64,000 nt of DNA from Cheilinus undulatus (Eukaryota > Chordata > Actinopteri > Labriformes > Labridae), in contig NC_054877.1 in assembly GCF_018320785.1 (NCBI RefSeq), forward strand, positions 6,619,030 through 6,683,029. Direction: 5' to 3'. A program made the translations under genes and the position numbers. A model generated the notes under the pieces. The model worked only from the letters and a program-made list of their open reading frames with translations. It had not been told where the DNA came from and searched no databases. Positions 39,901-46,929 of this stretch are shown here, piece after piece; within the stretch, counting starts at the first letter, position 1, and every line of letters begins with the position of its first letter.

Positions 39901-41676
39901 AGATGCTCCAAATCCTGAGTGGTTGGCATGCAGCAGACCTTGGCCTACCTCTTATGATAATATGATTCTTACATAACCCAAGCACTCCAGCTGAGCAGAG
40001 CACAGACTTTGAAGTGACAGCAACCCCCTCCATCCACCTCCTCCTTCTCCTCCGCTTCCTCCTGCTGCCCTGATCTCCTCCTGAGCGCCACGTGCCGCTG
40101 GTCTGCCAGCCCGCTGTGCCATCTGACACACTGAACCCCTGACACCAAGCGTTCATGGGAGCCGGGAGGCAGACTGGCTGCAACATTACTTACAGTTCAT
40201 AATAAAATCAAGACGGTAGATACTTTCCTCAATATATAAACATCAGATAAGAGTGCTGGGTCAGCTGCAAAACAATAAGCACATCTTGTTATGAGGGCCA
40301 AGAACATCATCTGTTTCTAATGAATGACGTGAAAAGAGTGCAGACAAATAGGTGGAACTCCCATGGGGGTGATTTGGTTTATAAACAACCCCCATATCCT
40401 GCTGATAACTACAGAAACATCCTAGGTGGGAGGCAGCAAAAGCCTGACTTTGTTTATCCACATCCATGCGGTATCCTTGCACCCCCCTCAAACAATAATA
40501 ATTACATTAGGCATTTAAATACATAAAAGGTCTCATTTACTTCACAAAAAAGGCTGATAGGGCTTTTATAGTTCACAAATAGCACTGAATTCTAGTGTCT
40601 TAGCAGTTCCTTATCTGTGAAATCAAAATGACAACCCTGAGAAACCAGTCAGAAATTAATTAAAGTGGCAACAATGTCCTGAAAAAGCACCATGTCCTCA
40701 TTGTGAGGTCAGTACATGAGGAGAAATCGCTATAGGTTAGGCTGGAGGATGTTATAATATAGCTTTCATATTAGCTACACAATAGCCTTCAGCATTAATG
40801 ACAAAACTATAGAAGTTCGGCACATAGCTTGCTGACAACAGCTGCATTTGCATAACAAACAGTCATAAATAATGACTTCCAATCTCTATGCAACGAGAAT
40901 TAAAAGGTTACATTATATTTAGACAATTTCATGGCATGACAGCGTGCTAACATGCTAACTGATGCTAAACTGAGGCAAAACACGCCGAAATAATGAAACA
41001 GCTACAATTAAATAAACCAAAAACAGGCAATAACAAACACTCTATAGGTTTAACAATGACATAGGCTGTGTTTTTCTCTAAATGCATGGCAGCAGTGTTG
41101 ACATTTCTGTCTGCTACTAGCACTGATGCCACATATAATCTGATATCACTAGCTCCCCCTTGCCCTGGTCCTTTGCAATTACGCCAACACAAGGCCTCAT
41201 CCTGACAGACAAGACAAAATGTCGGAATTGCTGAAGTCACATGATTCCTTTGTACTCTGAAAACCACCTCACGTAAAAATAAGCCGGCAAAACCCGGTAT
41301 TTTTATCACATATGGACACAACGTAACCCCGCGATACCCAAACACCCCGGCAGGTCCAACAAAGCGGCCGTTAACAAGAGAAATCCGTCGTGTTTCTCCT
41401 GAGAAAATTGGCGGCCATTTTGTGAAAGCTTGCGCAGAAAAAAAGAGGGACGGCTGTGATGATTCAAAAATAAAAAATAAACTCAAGCACATAATTTCAC
41501 ATTTTAACACGATAAAAGCATACCGATTCCTCTTCTTTCTCCATCCCCGTAGGCATCTGCGGCACAGCCCGGTTAATGGATGCATATTCGTGTAGATCGG
41601 GTAAATCCTCACAACGGAAGACGGGTAGTGGCTTGGAAGCGTCCAGCGCCCGTGCCCGAAACGACAATTTACTCAT
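3878..41676 (-). CDS. epc1: epc1, Enhancer of polycomb homolog 1: whole coding span, 14 exons
   Basis: Joined exons on the minus strand (41524-41676, 28221-28380, 19921-20066, 19592-19798, 18463-18611, 18038-18185, 17611-17772, 16798-16887, 16281-16429, 14482-14906, 8995-9116, 8767-8905, 6744-7122, 3878-3950) give 2502 bases, 833 residues plus stop. Every junction is GT-AG and the phases agree. The product begins MSKLSFRARALDASKPLP and ends NTMAMEVT, as in vertebrate EPC1, which is close to this length. Residues about 1-150 are the EPL1-type N-terminal domain and about 600-833 the EPC C-terminal domain. From family knowledge, EPC1 is a nuclear scaffold of the NuA4/TIP60 acetyltransferase complex, and its N-terminal part binds the catalytic core. 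EPC1 is preferred over EPC2 because of the SWPW motif, the VYKGLHLSS segment and the neighbouring itgb1. Teleosts often keep epc1a and epc1b; I cannot say which this is. Confidence 0.95.
4870..5380 (-). repeat. dispersed repeat with TTAGTC motifs, then a second repeat family
   Basis: Bases 4870-5195 contain repeated TTTTAGTC and end GTCGATGAAATCAACACTGG; the reverse complement resembles the ACTAAAAC-rich repeats at 42.5-43.3 kb and 62.5 kb. Bases 5210-5380 (GCTAGTGTTAGCCACATTC, AGTGAAGCTGGTTTACA) belong to a different family that recurs at about 27.0, 35.1 and 46.95 kb. Both lie in epc1 intron 13. Confidence 0.5.
6744..7122 (-). CDS. epc1: epc1 exon 13 (residues 684-810; Thr/Ala/Pro-rich)
   Basis: The exon opens VYKGLHLSSTASPSPAAPAP and carries ATTQVLLGNNNSLRLGVPTG, APRTLSATMPTSALKLAHAA and DIVPR. 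These landmarks match EPC1 (VYKGLHLSS, TTQVLIGNN, RTLSAVPSSALKL, VDSVPR). The exon is GC-rich and its middle is low complexity, with many threonines, prolines and alanines. The acceptor is CACCCCAG|GTGTCT and the donor CCCAG|GTAAGAG, phase 2. Confidence 0.93.
7600..7932 (+). mobile_element. decayed hAT-like MITE in epc1 intron 12
   Basis: Internal motifs AGGATGAACAAAG, GATGTAGATCTGCTGGTC and GGCTGATATTCACAGCTGAA match the element at 12827-13209. The 3' end reads TTGTGCATCCTT. The 5' end is not clear and no target duplication was found. Confidence 0.5.
8767..8905 (-). CDS. epc1: epc1 exon 12 (residues 638-684)
   Basis: The exon encodes GMANTLDQASAQFAATALVT, then ADQLLALKTKEELALGGGVN and GVLSPSG. 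It aligns with the human segment ending SASAQFAASALVTSEQL and GVNGVLPASG. The acceptor is CCCTACAG|GGTATG and the donor TCAG|GTATGA, phase 1. Confidence 0.92.
8995..9116 (-). CDS. epc1: epc1 exon 11 (residues 597-637; glutamine-rich)
   Basis: The exon encodes AFTAEQYQQHQEQLALMQKH, then QLEQIQQQQQANSTTTANS-TH. This is the glutamine-rich helix of EPC1 (FTAEQYQQHQQQLALMQ in human). The acceptor CATGTCAG|CTTTCA is clear. The donor CAC|GTCAGT is a non-ideal GT site, but it keeps phase 0 and is followed by an intron of only 89 bases. Confidence 0.85.
9117..12660. other. epc1 intron 10, 3' part: no feature recognised
   Basis: About 3.5 kb of AT-rich intron. Translated stretches show no recognisable protein and I saw no tandem array. 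A short self-complementary GATGGATAGTAT region lies at about 11007-11035. Confidence 0.5.
12662..12800. mobile_element. SINE/MITE-like dispersed repeat, copy 1
   Basis: AGCCACAGGCCGTACTTTAA, CTGTGCAGCCCAC and TGCTATGCCATCTGCACC belong to a teleost repeat also present at about 27740-27955 and 52590-52745. The 52.6-kb copy reads GAGCCACAGCCTGGACTTAA at the equivalent place. On the minus strand that segment resembles a tRNA B box, suggesting a tRNA-derived SINE, but this is tentative. Confidence 0.45.
12827..13209 (+). mobile_element. hAT-like MITE with 8-bp target duplication
   Basis: The element starts TAGGGACGTACGATTTTGG and ends AAGAAGCATCCCTA, so the outer ends are inverted (TAGGGA/TCCCTA). 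It is flanked by ACTCTCAC on the left and ACTCTCAT on the right, an 8-bp duplication with one mismatch, the size typical of hAT transposition. It is non-coding, with internal CCGATATT-type motifs, and lies in epc1 intron 10. Confidence 0.8.
13354..13703 (+). mobile_element. second hAT-like MITE with 8-bp target duplication
   Basis: The element starts TAGGGATGCACAAGTGCATC and ends TTCGTGCATCTTTA. Flanks are GTTCATGC and GCTCATGC (7 of 8 match). It is non-coding and only 145 bases from the MITE at 12827-13209, with a different interior. Related copies are at 37525 and 38015. Confidence 0.72.
14482..14906 (-). CDS. epc1: epc1 exon 10 (residues 455-597; proline-rich insert)
   Basis: The exon starts VLLDRAYTDYDNIFHGLDQE and contains FASTSETNTSDKS, DLSQILLNIKSCRWRHFRPR and a basic end. 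Between MLDLPLPP and LRSPATNK is a run of seven prolines followed by three threonines, made by a GGAGGAGGA-type repeat on the plus strand at about 14800-14820. Mammalian EPC1 has no such run in my memory, so this looks like a lineage-specific simple-sequence expansion. The acceptor is TTTCAG|GGTGTT and the donor GCTG|GTAAGC, phase 1. Confidence 0.92.
15111..15128. repeat. (AAT)n microsatellite
   Basis: Six tandem AAT-type units in epc1 intron 9. Confidence 0.8.
15560..15830 (-). mobile_element. Tc1-like transposon fragment
   Basis: ATGTGCACATCCTTCCAAGC, TTTGCCCACTCTTCCTTGCA, AAAGTGCTCAAAACCTGTCT and GATCAGGTCTCTC recall teleost Tc1/mariner sequences in reverse orientation. Only about 270 bases remain, in epc1 intron 9. 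Confidence 0.5.
16281..16429 (-). CDS. epc1: epc1 exon 9 (residues 406-455)
   Basis: The exon encodes AHQDRVGSWPWCGPWEDG and then RYSLTTLTVPRRCLGMARRR and VGRGGR. The LTTLTVP-RC and ARRRVGRGGR motifs match EPC1, and SWPW separates it from EPC2. The acceptor is TGTGCAG|GCTCAT and the donor GGCAG|GTAAGCG, phase 2. Confidence 0.94.
16798..16887 (-). CDS. epc1: epc1 exon 8 (residues 376-405)
   Basis: A 90-base exon encodes LHSGSSEAEEENDPDGAYAF and RRKAGCQYYA. The acceptor is TCCACAG|CTGCAC and the donor GCT|GTAAGTA. The NDPDG-AFRRKAGCQYYA sequence is an EPC1 hallmark. Confidence 0.94.
17611..17772 (-). CDS. epc1: epc1 exon 7 (residues 322-375)
   Basis: The exon encodes PEKAEVPRPKRKYEKKQKVL and then the EPC signature LVFNAKDLNQYDFPSSDDEP followed by YSQ. 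The basic PRPKRKYEKK stretch could serve as a nuclear localisation signal (inference). The acceptor is CCTTTAG|CCCGAG and the donor CCCAG|GTACAA, phase 0. Confidence 0.95.
18038..18185 (-). CDS. epc1: epc1 exon 6 (residues 272-321)
   Basis: After completing an arginine codon the exon encodes NVMSDFGGEVMAEVLAERAL, then a PQIIPLVPLTNQYRHQDHMD segment and LKDYKSK. Human EPC1 has a similar but diverged sequence here (NLGDYNGEIMSEVMAQRQ). The acceptor is TTCCAG|AAACG and the donor AAG|GTGAGG, phase 0. Confidence 0.92.
18463..18611 (-). CDS. epc1: epc1 exon 5 (residues 223-272)
   Basis: The exon encodes NRKNDEASYEKMLKLRRDLS followed by RAVTILEMVKRREKSKRELL and HLTLEVFEKR, a basic helical stretch conserved throughout EPC proteins. 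The acceptor is TTCCCAG|AACCG. The donor AAGAG|GTGAGCC leaves phase 2. Confidence 0.95.
19592..19798 (-). CDS. epc1: epc1 exon 4 (residues 154-222)
   Basis: The exon encodes LVSLPEAKLLLKEDDELIKE, VFDYWSRKRKNSKANALIP, then VKQEKRDGSSTSDPYVAFRR and RTEKMQTRK. The acceptor is TTGTAG|CTCGTA and the donor AGGAAG|GTTAGTC, in phase 0. The DPYVAFRRRTEKMQTRK core is a family signature. Human EPC1 has a proline where this copy has the first leucine. Confidence 0.95.
19921..20066 (-). CDS. epc1: epc1 exon 3 (residues 105-153)
   Basis: This exon encodes PFSLDTEQPDYDLDSDDEAF, then a lysine-rich stretch, LQFEEMIDRLEKGSGQQ. The acceptor is CTGCAG|CTTTCA and the donor CAGCAG|GTGTGT. It completes the acidic and EEMIDRLEK part of the EPL1 domain and ends in phase 0. 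Confidence 0.95.
21527..23392. mobile_element. 1.87-kb non-autonomous DNA transposon with long inverted repeats
   Basis: The left end GGCCCAATCCCATTTCTCCC continues CTTAACCCTCAATCTTAACC; the right end is its near-perfect reverse complement, giving terminal inverted repeats of about 50 bases. Both ends are flanked by TAA (21524-21526 and 23393-23395), the 3-bp duplication typical of PIF/Harbinger elements. No transposase-like protein is recognisable inside. It lies in epc1 intron 2. The superfamily call rests only on the duplication and could be wrong. Confidence 0.8.
23400..27190. other. epc1 intron 2, middle part: no clear feature
   Basis: AT-rich intron. A GATTCTGATTCTGAATCTG tail at about 24190-24212 is probably a worn LINE terminus, and a short copy of the GCTAATGTTAGTGTTGGCAC repeat lies at about 27005-27110. 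No coding exon of epc1 is expected here and none was seen. Confidence 0.45.
27196..27560. mobile_element. diverged MITE related to 48105-48480
   Basis: The left end is TAGGGATGAACAAACTGGG and the interior AACAAACACAAGCAATAAAT is shared with the copy at 48.1-48.5 kb. The right end is not defined. It lies in epc1 intron 2. Confidence 0.45.
27740..27955. mobile_element. SINE/MITE-like dispersed repeat, copy 2
   Basis: AGATTTTGGCCTCTTCTATG, TCTTTATTAGAGAGACAGAA and CATAACCACCAGGCTGCCAG mark the same teleost repeat as at 12662-12800 and 52590-52745. It lies about 230 bases downstream (minus-strand sense) of epc1 exon 2. Confidence 0.5.
28221..28380 (-). CDS. epc1: epc1 exon 2 (residues 52-105, EPL1 domain)
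   Basis: The acceptor CTGCAG|GAACAC opens EHHLQRAISAQQVYGEKR, followed by VIPVPEAESNITYYDSLYPG and KMPKQLIHIQ. This is nearly identical to the vertebrate EPC1 N-terminal domain. The exon ends after one base of a proline codon (CAG C|GTAAGTG, phase 1). Confidence 0.95.
31571..31673 (+). repeat. (TA)n tract and LINE-type 3' tail
   Basis: A TA run near 31571-31589 is followed by AATTTCCCTTTGGGGATAAA, TAAAG and four TGTAT units. This is a common fish retroposon 3' terminus. It lies in epc1 intron 1. Confidence 0.5.
32690..32885 (-). repeat. dispersed repeat shared in inverted orientation with 47905-48095
   Basis: The reverse complement (GCCTCAAGTGTCATGCTGGT, CACAGTGGTCAGTTCTC, GGAAACAAGAAAATT) closely matches the plus strand at 47905-48095, with a MITE attached at the same point in both copies. 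It is a medium-copy repeat or a locally duplicated segment in epc1 intron 1. Confidence 0.75.
32886..33086 (+). mobile_element. hAT-like MITE, 201 bp, perfect 8-bp target duplication
   Basis: The element starts TAGGGGTGCACGTAATTGG and ends ATCATGCATCTCTG. ACAGACAT flanks it exactly on both sides (32878-32885, 33087-33094). It belongs to the same family as 12827-13209 and is non-coding, inside epc1 intron 1. Confidence 0.85.
34255..34607 (+). mobile_element. hAT-like MITE, 353 bp, perfect 8-bp target duplication
   Basis: The ends are TAGGGCTGGGTGATTATGG and ATTAATTGCCCAGCTCTA, forming the inverted pair TAGGGCTGGG/CCCAGCTCTA. GTCCAAAC flanks both sides exactly (34247-34254, 34608-34615). The interior includes TCAAAATCATGATTAATTGA, a form seen in many fish genomes. 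It lies in epc1 intron 1. Confidence 0.9.
34855..35225. repeat. dispersed repeat (GCTAGTGTTAGCCACATT family)
   Basis: GACTAGCACTGCTAAGTTAG, CCACATTCACCGCCAC and AGTGTGAAGCTGGTTTACAG are shared with copies at about 5210-5380, 27005-27110 and 46930-47300. No coding potential or end structure was identified. Confidence 0.45.
37525..37735 (+). mobile_element. truncated MITE related to 13354-13703
   Basis: AGGGATGCATCGGCTATTTA at the left, and GTTTTCATGGGGAAAATGTT near the right, match the element at 13354. The right terminus is missing. It lies in epc1 intron 1. Confidence 0.5.
38015..38400 (+). mobile_element. MITE related to 13354-13703
   Basis: The left end TAAGGATGCACAGATGCATT and the right end TTTTCACAATCTGTACATCA-CTA match the ends of 13354-13703. 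The flanks do not show a clear 8-bp duplication, so the copy is old or rearranged. Confidence 0.6.
38500..41523. other. epc1 intron 1, 5' part: no gene recognised
   Basis: About 3 kb next to exon 1. Several stretches are open in one frame (for example minus-strand frames at 39000-39445 and 40965-41612), but none resembles a known protein and the composition does not look coding. Confidence 0.45.
41524..41676 (-). CDS. epc1: epc1 exon 1 (start codon; residues 1-51)
   Basis: The exon encodes MSKLSFRARALDASKPLP through MEKEEES, the highly conserved start of the EPC family. The ATG at 41674-41676 follows an A-rich leader (GAAAAATGAG, a fair initiation context) and no in-frame upstream start is needed. 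The donor is TCG|GTATGC and the exon ends in phase 0. It lies at the edge of a CpG-rich promoter and is separated from exon 2 by about 13 kb. Confidence 0.95.
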
Positions 41677-42030
41677 TTTTCACAAGTCGAGATGCAATAT
41701 AAATCTATCGGATCTCCTAATATTCACAACGGTACCGAGTGGAGCTTTCATGGATGTTTCTGTGCGGTTATCTCTATTCTAACGTTCGAATGGTTGTAGC
41801 TTGTATTTAGGGCGTCGCCAGCGGAGCCGGGGGAAGGCCCGGATCTTGGTCGCTCTCTCTCGGACTGTTTTTTTCCGACGCTCCGCTCCCTACCGTTGGT
41901 TCAGTGCGCCATGGACAACATGGCGGACATTTAAAACTCTTTTGCTCTGTTTCGCTCGGAGCGGTCCAACCCCCAGTTCGCGGACCGACCATTCCCACAC
42001 GATCCCGAGCGCTTGCGCGTTGCGGGGGTG
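41677..42030 (-). promoter_or_regulatory. epc1: epc1 promoter and 5' UTR region, CpG-rich
   Basis: This block next to the epc1 ATG is much richer in CpG than its surroundings. It holds an AACATGGCGG YY1-type motif on the plus strand (41917-41926) and an NRF1-like GCGCTTGCGC (42009-42018). A second YY1-like AAATGGC lies on the minus strand at about 41413-41420, just inside intron 1. No TATA box is obvious, as is usual for a housekeeping CpG promoter. The transcription start itself is not determined. Confidence 0.65.
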
Positions 42031-42129
42031 GGGGGAAGGGGGCATTTCTTGCAAACTAACTCCTCTCCACACACATAAATTATTGAAATAAACATTAGAC
42101 ATGGACGAAATATATGTTGCCAATAAAGA

Positions 42130-43330
42130 GCTAACTAATTGATTTTATTATGACAAAATATGGAAGAATAGCACTAAAGAAAAACATATAAACAGAAAAA
42201 ATAACTTTTTAGAATATTTTAAAATAAAAAATCCATGTTAGCAAAAAATAAAATAAATAAAACCGTATTTTATTTTTTATCCATTCTTTTCAAGTTTATA
42301 TTAACAAAGCAAAACAGTGCAATATTTGCTTAAAGACTTGAAGAAAGAAACTTTGAATTGATTGTGTCTAGAATTATATATGCATCAGGGTAATAGCTAA
42401 ACTAAAATTAACTAAAATTTAAAAAATCATTAAGTTAGATTGAATTAAAACAAAAGAGAGACTTTAATTATGTGTTCACAAAACAGACTAAAAATAATCA
42501 ATATTAGAGACAAAATGTCCTTAGTTTTAGTCTTTGACAGCAAAATACTGACTTGCATGTACATCCAAGCCTGAGGAGAGTGAAATAATCTGATTTGATT
42601 GAAGAAGATTTCACACAATGGTTAATTTAGATCTTATAATTATTTACACATCAAAGTAATAAAAAATAAGGTATGAAGAGATGTCTATTATAATGTATTT
42701 TCTAAACAAACATTTTCTTTTCTGGCTCTTTTGGGTCTCTTACCCCTGATAAGTATATATTTTACTGAAAAACTAAAACTAATAAAACTATACCTAAACT
42801 AATAATAAAAGACTAAACCAAAACAAAGTTTTTACAGAAATAAAAGCTAAACAAACAAAACAACAATAAAAAGTAATAAATACTAAACTAAAATTAAAAA
42901 TAAGAAGCAAAAATGAAGTAAAACTAATAAAATTATATTTCGATCATTTAAGTGAAACTAAAACAAAAATGCGGTGTTGATAGGAAACAAAATCTTAAAC
43001 TGTATTGTGTGATCTAAAACCTGACTAAAATATAACTTATGACAATTTTAGTCTTTGACAGCAAAATACTGACTTACATTTGTGTTCAAGCCTGAGGAGA
43101 GTGAAATGGTGTGATTTGACTGAAGACTTCACACAACGGTTATTTAAGGTGTTAAATTACATTAATCATCAAATTTGAATAAATGCAATGAGATATGAAT
43201 CTGAACATATTTTTTAAATTATATATTGTTTTCTTTCCTGGCCTTTTGGGTTTCTTACCCCATATCATTGAAAAAGTTCAAATCAGACCAACACTAAAAC
43301 CAGAACTAAAATGAAGCCTTTTACAAAATC
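42130..43330. repeat. AT-rich repeat with a direct duplication
   Basis: A segment of about 235 bases beginning TTTTAGTCTTTGACAGCAAA and including AAGCCTGAGGAGAGTGAAAT occurs at about 42523-42760 and again, diverged, at about 43045-43275. Between and after the copies lie ACTAAAAC-rich low-complexity runs. Confidence 0.6.
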
Positions 43331-44491
43331 AAAGCTACAATTTCTACACCACAGAAGATGCAATATCCCACTTAAATGAGTGTCAAAATACCAGTGTATC
43401 TTTTATTTATTTATTTTTTTTTCAGATTTTTTGCTCTGTACATGTTGCATGGTGTAATTTTTGGTAGAATAGTTTGTAAAAAAAACCCTCATACCTCTTA
43501 TTTTTGTATATCTCATTAGTATGACTAAGATATATAATCATCTTCACCTTCAATACAACAGTTCAACTGCTTTTGCAATGAGTCACAGTAATCGCAAGAG
43601 TTTATTTTTTCAGAATCATTCAGCCCTAGTTTAATCTACGAAATATTGTGCATGTTACAATACAGAATGATTTAGTGATTGTTTGTTGAAAAATACATAA
43701 GATGAGGAACTTAAAAAATAATTGCACAACTAATTGCAATTGCAGTATCAGGGAGAAAACAAAATTATATATATATATCTTTTAAGTTCTTAATTTACTT
43801 AATCATTCAACCCTACTATAAACTATGTTCAATTTTATTTTTCCTAACAAGACTGTCAAATGGCTGTTTTTGGTATCAAGAAGCAGATAACCCTCAAGCA
43901 CAATAGTAAAACTACAAAAGCTCAATATTTAAACCCAAAAATGCAGAAAAATAATCATAACCATTTATACCAAAGCTATTCCAAGCTGTTGACCCAGGTA
44001 AAGGTTCTTCTAAAAAAAATTAAGCACCACACTGCATAAACAGACAAGTCACTTTAACTGCAAACCAATGCCTCAAATACCACAGAGGTAGCCGCTCCTG
44101 CTAGCTGATCCTCATCTATCACTGCTGAGCCTTTGACAGCACACCTAAAAACTGCTGTTTATTCCAGGTGAAGCACGTCATGGCAACACATTCACCACCT
44201 GAACAATGGCTCCCTCTTCTGGTGCCACAGGTGAAAGATCTCACTTTCAGGACACAGATGTGAATGTTTTTAGTACAAAGGCTGTGTTTGCTTCATGTGT
44301 GTACCAAAAACACAGCCAAGCATACTGAGACTGATTTAGTTTCAGTAATGTAGTGTTTTCAGAGGGTTTTAGCTTTTGCCATGACCTCTTGGATTTTAAA
44401 AGCAATGAGTCCATGCTTGGTATGCTGATCAACAGAGTGCAAATTAAAGTCAAGGTCAGAGTAATCTTTAACAATCATTGAAACACCTTAC

Positions 44492-44589
44492 CTGTTGCTG
44501 ACATTTAGTTTACCCAGGATCCACCCAGGGGAACCAAACTTTTCTTTCCATTATCAAATCCACTGTGGGCATCATGATGACCTGAGAGC
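44492..44589 (-). ncRNA. candidate non-coding exon
   Basis: On the minus strand a good acceptor (TCTCTTCTGCAG|GCTCTC) and donor (CAACAG|GTAAGG) bound 98 bases. The only reading frame inside is short (MMPTVDLIMERKVWFPWV-DPG, then stop). It lies between itgb1 and epc1, on the same strand as both and downstream of the promoter-like block at 51.1-51.65 kb. It could belong to a long non-coding RNA or an alternative epc1 5' leader. Confidence 0.3.
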
Positions 44590-45949
44590 CTGCAGAAGAG
44601 AGCCAAGGTGGACATTTAGTTAACACCCAAGATAAGAGAAGTAAGAAGCTTTAGCCACCAGCCAAAATGAAACTAAAATGGTTTGCAAGTCAGGCTTTTC
44701 AACTGTTAAATCCATGGTTTGCTGGGTGGGGCAAAGACACTTGTCTAGCACCTGAGCGTCTGATTGGGGTAAATGGGGTTACCATTCAAGTAAAGTTCTT
44801 GTAAGGTTTGTTCGGTTTTATTGAAACTACGTCTATGTCAATATTGGCCACAGATTTTCTCTTTTACCTCTGTAATTCATCTAAGAACCATAAGACTGAG
44901 CAAAAAGTCCCTGGCAGGGTTGTCATGAAACCAGATTAGCAGTGCAAGGTACCCAAAAAAGGGTGATTTCTTGTTTTGAATTACAAAAAATTGCAAGCAA
45001 AATCCTGCAAAATTTCTAAATGTGCAAAAATTCATAGGCAATTTTGAAGATCCACAGTATGTTAACAGGTAAACTGGTATTGAAACACATTCAATTTTGA
45101 TAACCTCAGCCCATTACCAGTTTGAATCCGGACATTGTGGTTATTTATTTCCCATTTTAATCTGCACCAGTGTTTTACCCTATTTGGATATATTTTGACA
45201 AAAAAAGTCAGACATGTGATCAGTTTATTATTGTTAAACTTTCAGGATGTTGGTATTAGCTTCTATGACCCTATTTTTCACCTAGAATCCCAAACAGGTA
45301 AACTACAGGGGGTTGATGGTGAAAACTAATGGCATTTCCATTAAGTTTCTTTGGTGAAGACTGGAAATGCGGCTAATACGTAATCCTATTTCATTCTCAC
45401 ACTGAACTTAATGATTAATCATTGTTACCATTACACTAGCTATAGTTTAGCCTGTTAGCCTTGATGCTTGGACCCTGACATTAACATGGGTGACCACAAG
45501 GACAAAAATTGGAGTCCACACTACAACATAGTTTTCGGCCTGATATCCACGTTTAGATTGAAGTCTGCAAAGGCCTGATTATTTGATGGTTCTAGAGATT
45601 TTCTTGCTAAATCGTCCTGTGGCGTGAGGCGTGTTAAGAGTGATCTTCTCTTTTCTGATCTGCCCAGAAGATGCCAATCAGGAAGCAAACTGAGTGGAGG
45701 AAGCACAACAAACTCAGCCATGGAGATAAAAGTAAACAGGAAGCATTACGTCAGATGGACGGTATATGATAGACCAACTTGATTTGAGGCAAGCATACCC
45801 GGATCAAGGTGATAAGAAAGTGGACCGCAATCACGTTTAGCTAAACTCTTTTATACCGATAAAAAAATTTAAAATCCAAACATCTGTATTGATAAAGTTG
45901 CATGCCAAAACCATTATTTTCTTTTCTTAAAGTAACATTTGAAGACAAC

Positions 45950-46880
45950 CACGATTCTGTAATTTTGTCTGATGGTCAGTTTCTCTGCTGGGAAAATGAG
46001 TATTGCTCGCTCTGGGTGGGGAGTGAGTCTTTGCCCCAAGTGAAGGAGTTCAAGTTTCCCAAAGTCTTGTTCACAAATGAGGGTAGAGTGGACCATGAGA
46101 TTGACAGGCAGGTTGGTGCGGCATCAGCAGTGTAGCAGACATTGTACAGGACTGTTGTGGTGAAGACCGAGCTGAACTGGAAGGCAGGGCTTTTGATTTA
46201 CCGGTCGATCTATGTTCCACCCCTAACCTATGGCCATGAGCTTTTGGTAATGACCAAAAGAATGAGATGGCAGATGAAAGCGGTCGAAATGAGATTCCTC
46301 AGGAGGGTTTCCGGGTTTAGCCTTAGAGATAGGGTGAAGGGCTTGGTCATCTGCAGGGATCTTGAAGTAGAGCCACTGCTTCTTCACAACAGAAGGAGTC
46401 ACTTGAGGTGGTTTGGGCATCTGATCAGGATGCCTCCTGGTTGCCTACCTGTGCAAGTCTTTCAGGCATATCCTGTTATGTAATGTTATTTTAAACCTCC
46501 AACCTTATGTCTGTAATTGTTTTATGTAAGTGTGACCTTTATTGTCATTTCATCATCACCAGTCTGATGATTTTAATGCCCTCTTGTCAGTCTCACCTTT
46601 GTTTCTATTGTTTTGTATTCTCTGAATTTCTTCTGTAATTGACTCGACATCATTGTAAATGAGGGAGCTCCTCAATGATTTCTTGAGTACAAATAAAAGT
46701 TGACTGATTGACATCCAACTGGGAGGGGACCCCAGGGCAGACCCAGAACTCACTGGAATGGTTATATACCCCAAAACTGGGCTGGGATTGCCTCAGAATA
46801 CCTCAGGAGGGACTGGAAAACATTGCTGGGGAGAGAAATGTCAGGTTGACTTACTTTGTCTGCTGCATTTTGGTTAAAAT
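45950..46880 (+). pseudogene. decayed non-LTR retrotransposon, C-terminal coding end
   Basis: The plus strand gives degenerate LINE protein: GSESLPQVKEFKFPKVLFTN, then SIYVPPLTYGHELLVMTKRM, FLRRVSGFSLRDRVKGL and HLRWFGHLIRMPPGCLPVQV, and after a gap GWDCLRIPQEGLENIAGERN. These are recurrent motifs at the end of fish LINE reverse-transcriptase polyproteins. Frames are broken and the 5' part is missing. A separate insertion splits it at about 46475-46711. Confidence 0.75.
46475..46711 (+). mobile_element. retroposon tail nested in the LINE relic
   Basis: About 235 bases interrupt the LINE frame exactly between its QVFQAYP and GRGPQGRPRT-like parts. The insert ends AGTACAAATAAAAGTTGACTGATTGA, a typical LINE 3' end, so it is probably a 5'-truncated younger retroposon (type undetermined). 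Confidence 0.6.
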
Positions 46881-46929
46881 AAGGGATGTTCTTATCTAAA
46901 GTCAAGTAAATACATTCTGTATACCAACT

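Noticed and set aside
40965..41612. A 215-codon minus-strand open frame next to epc1 exon 1
   Set aside because: No recognisable protein. It runs through intron 1 and the exon 1 end in another frame, and looks like a chance opening.
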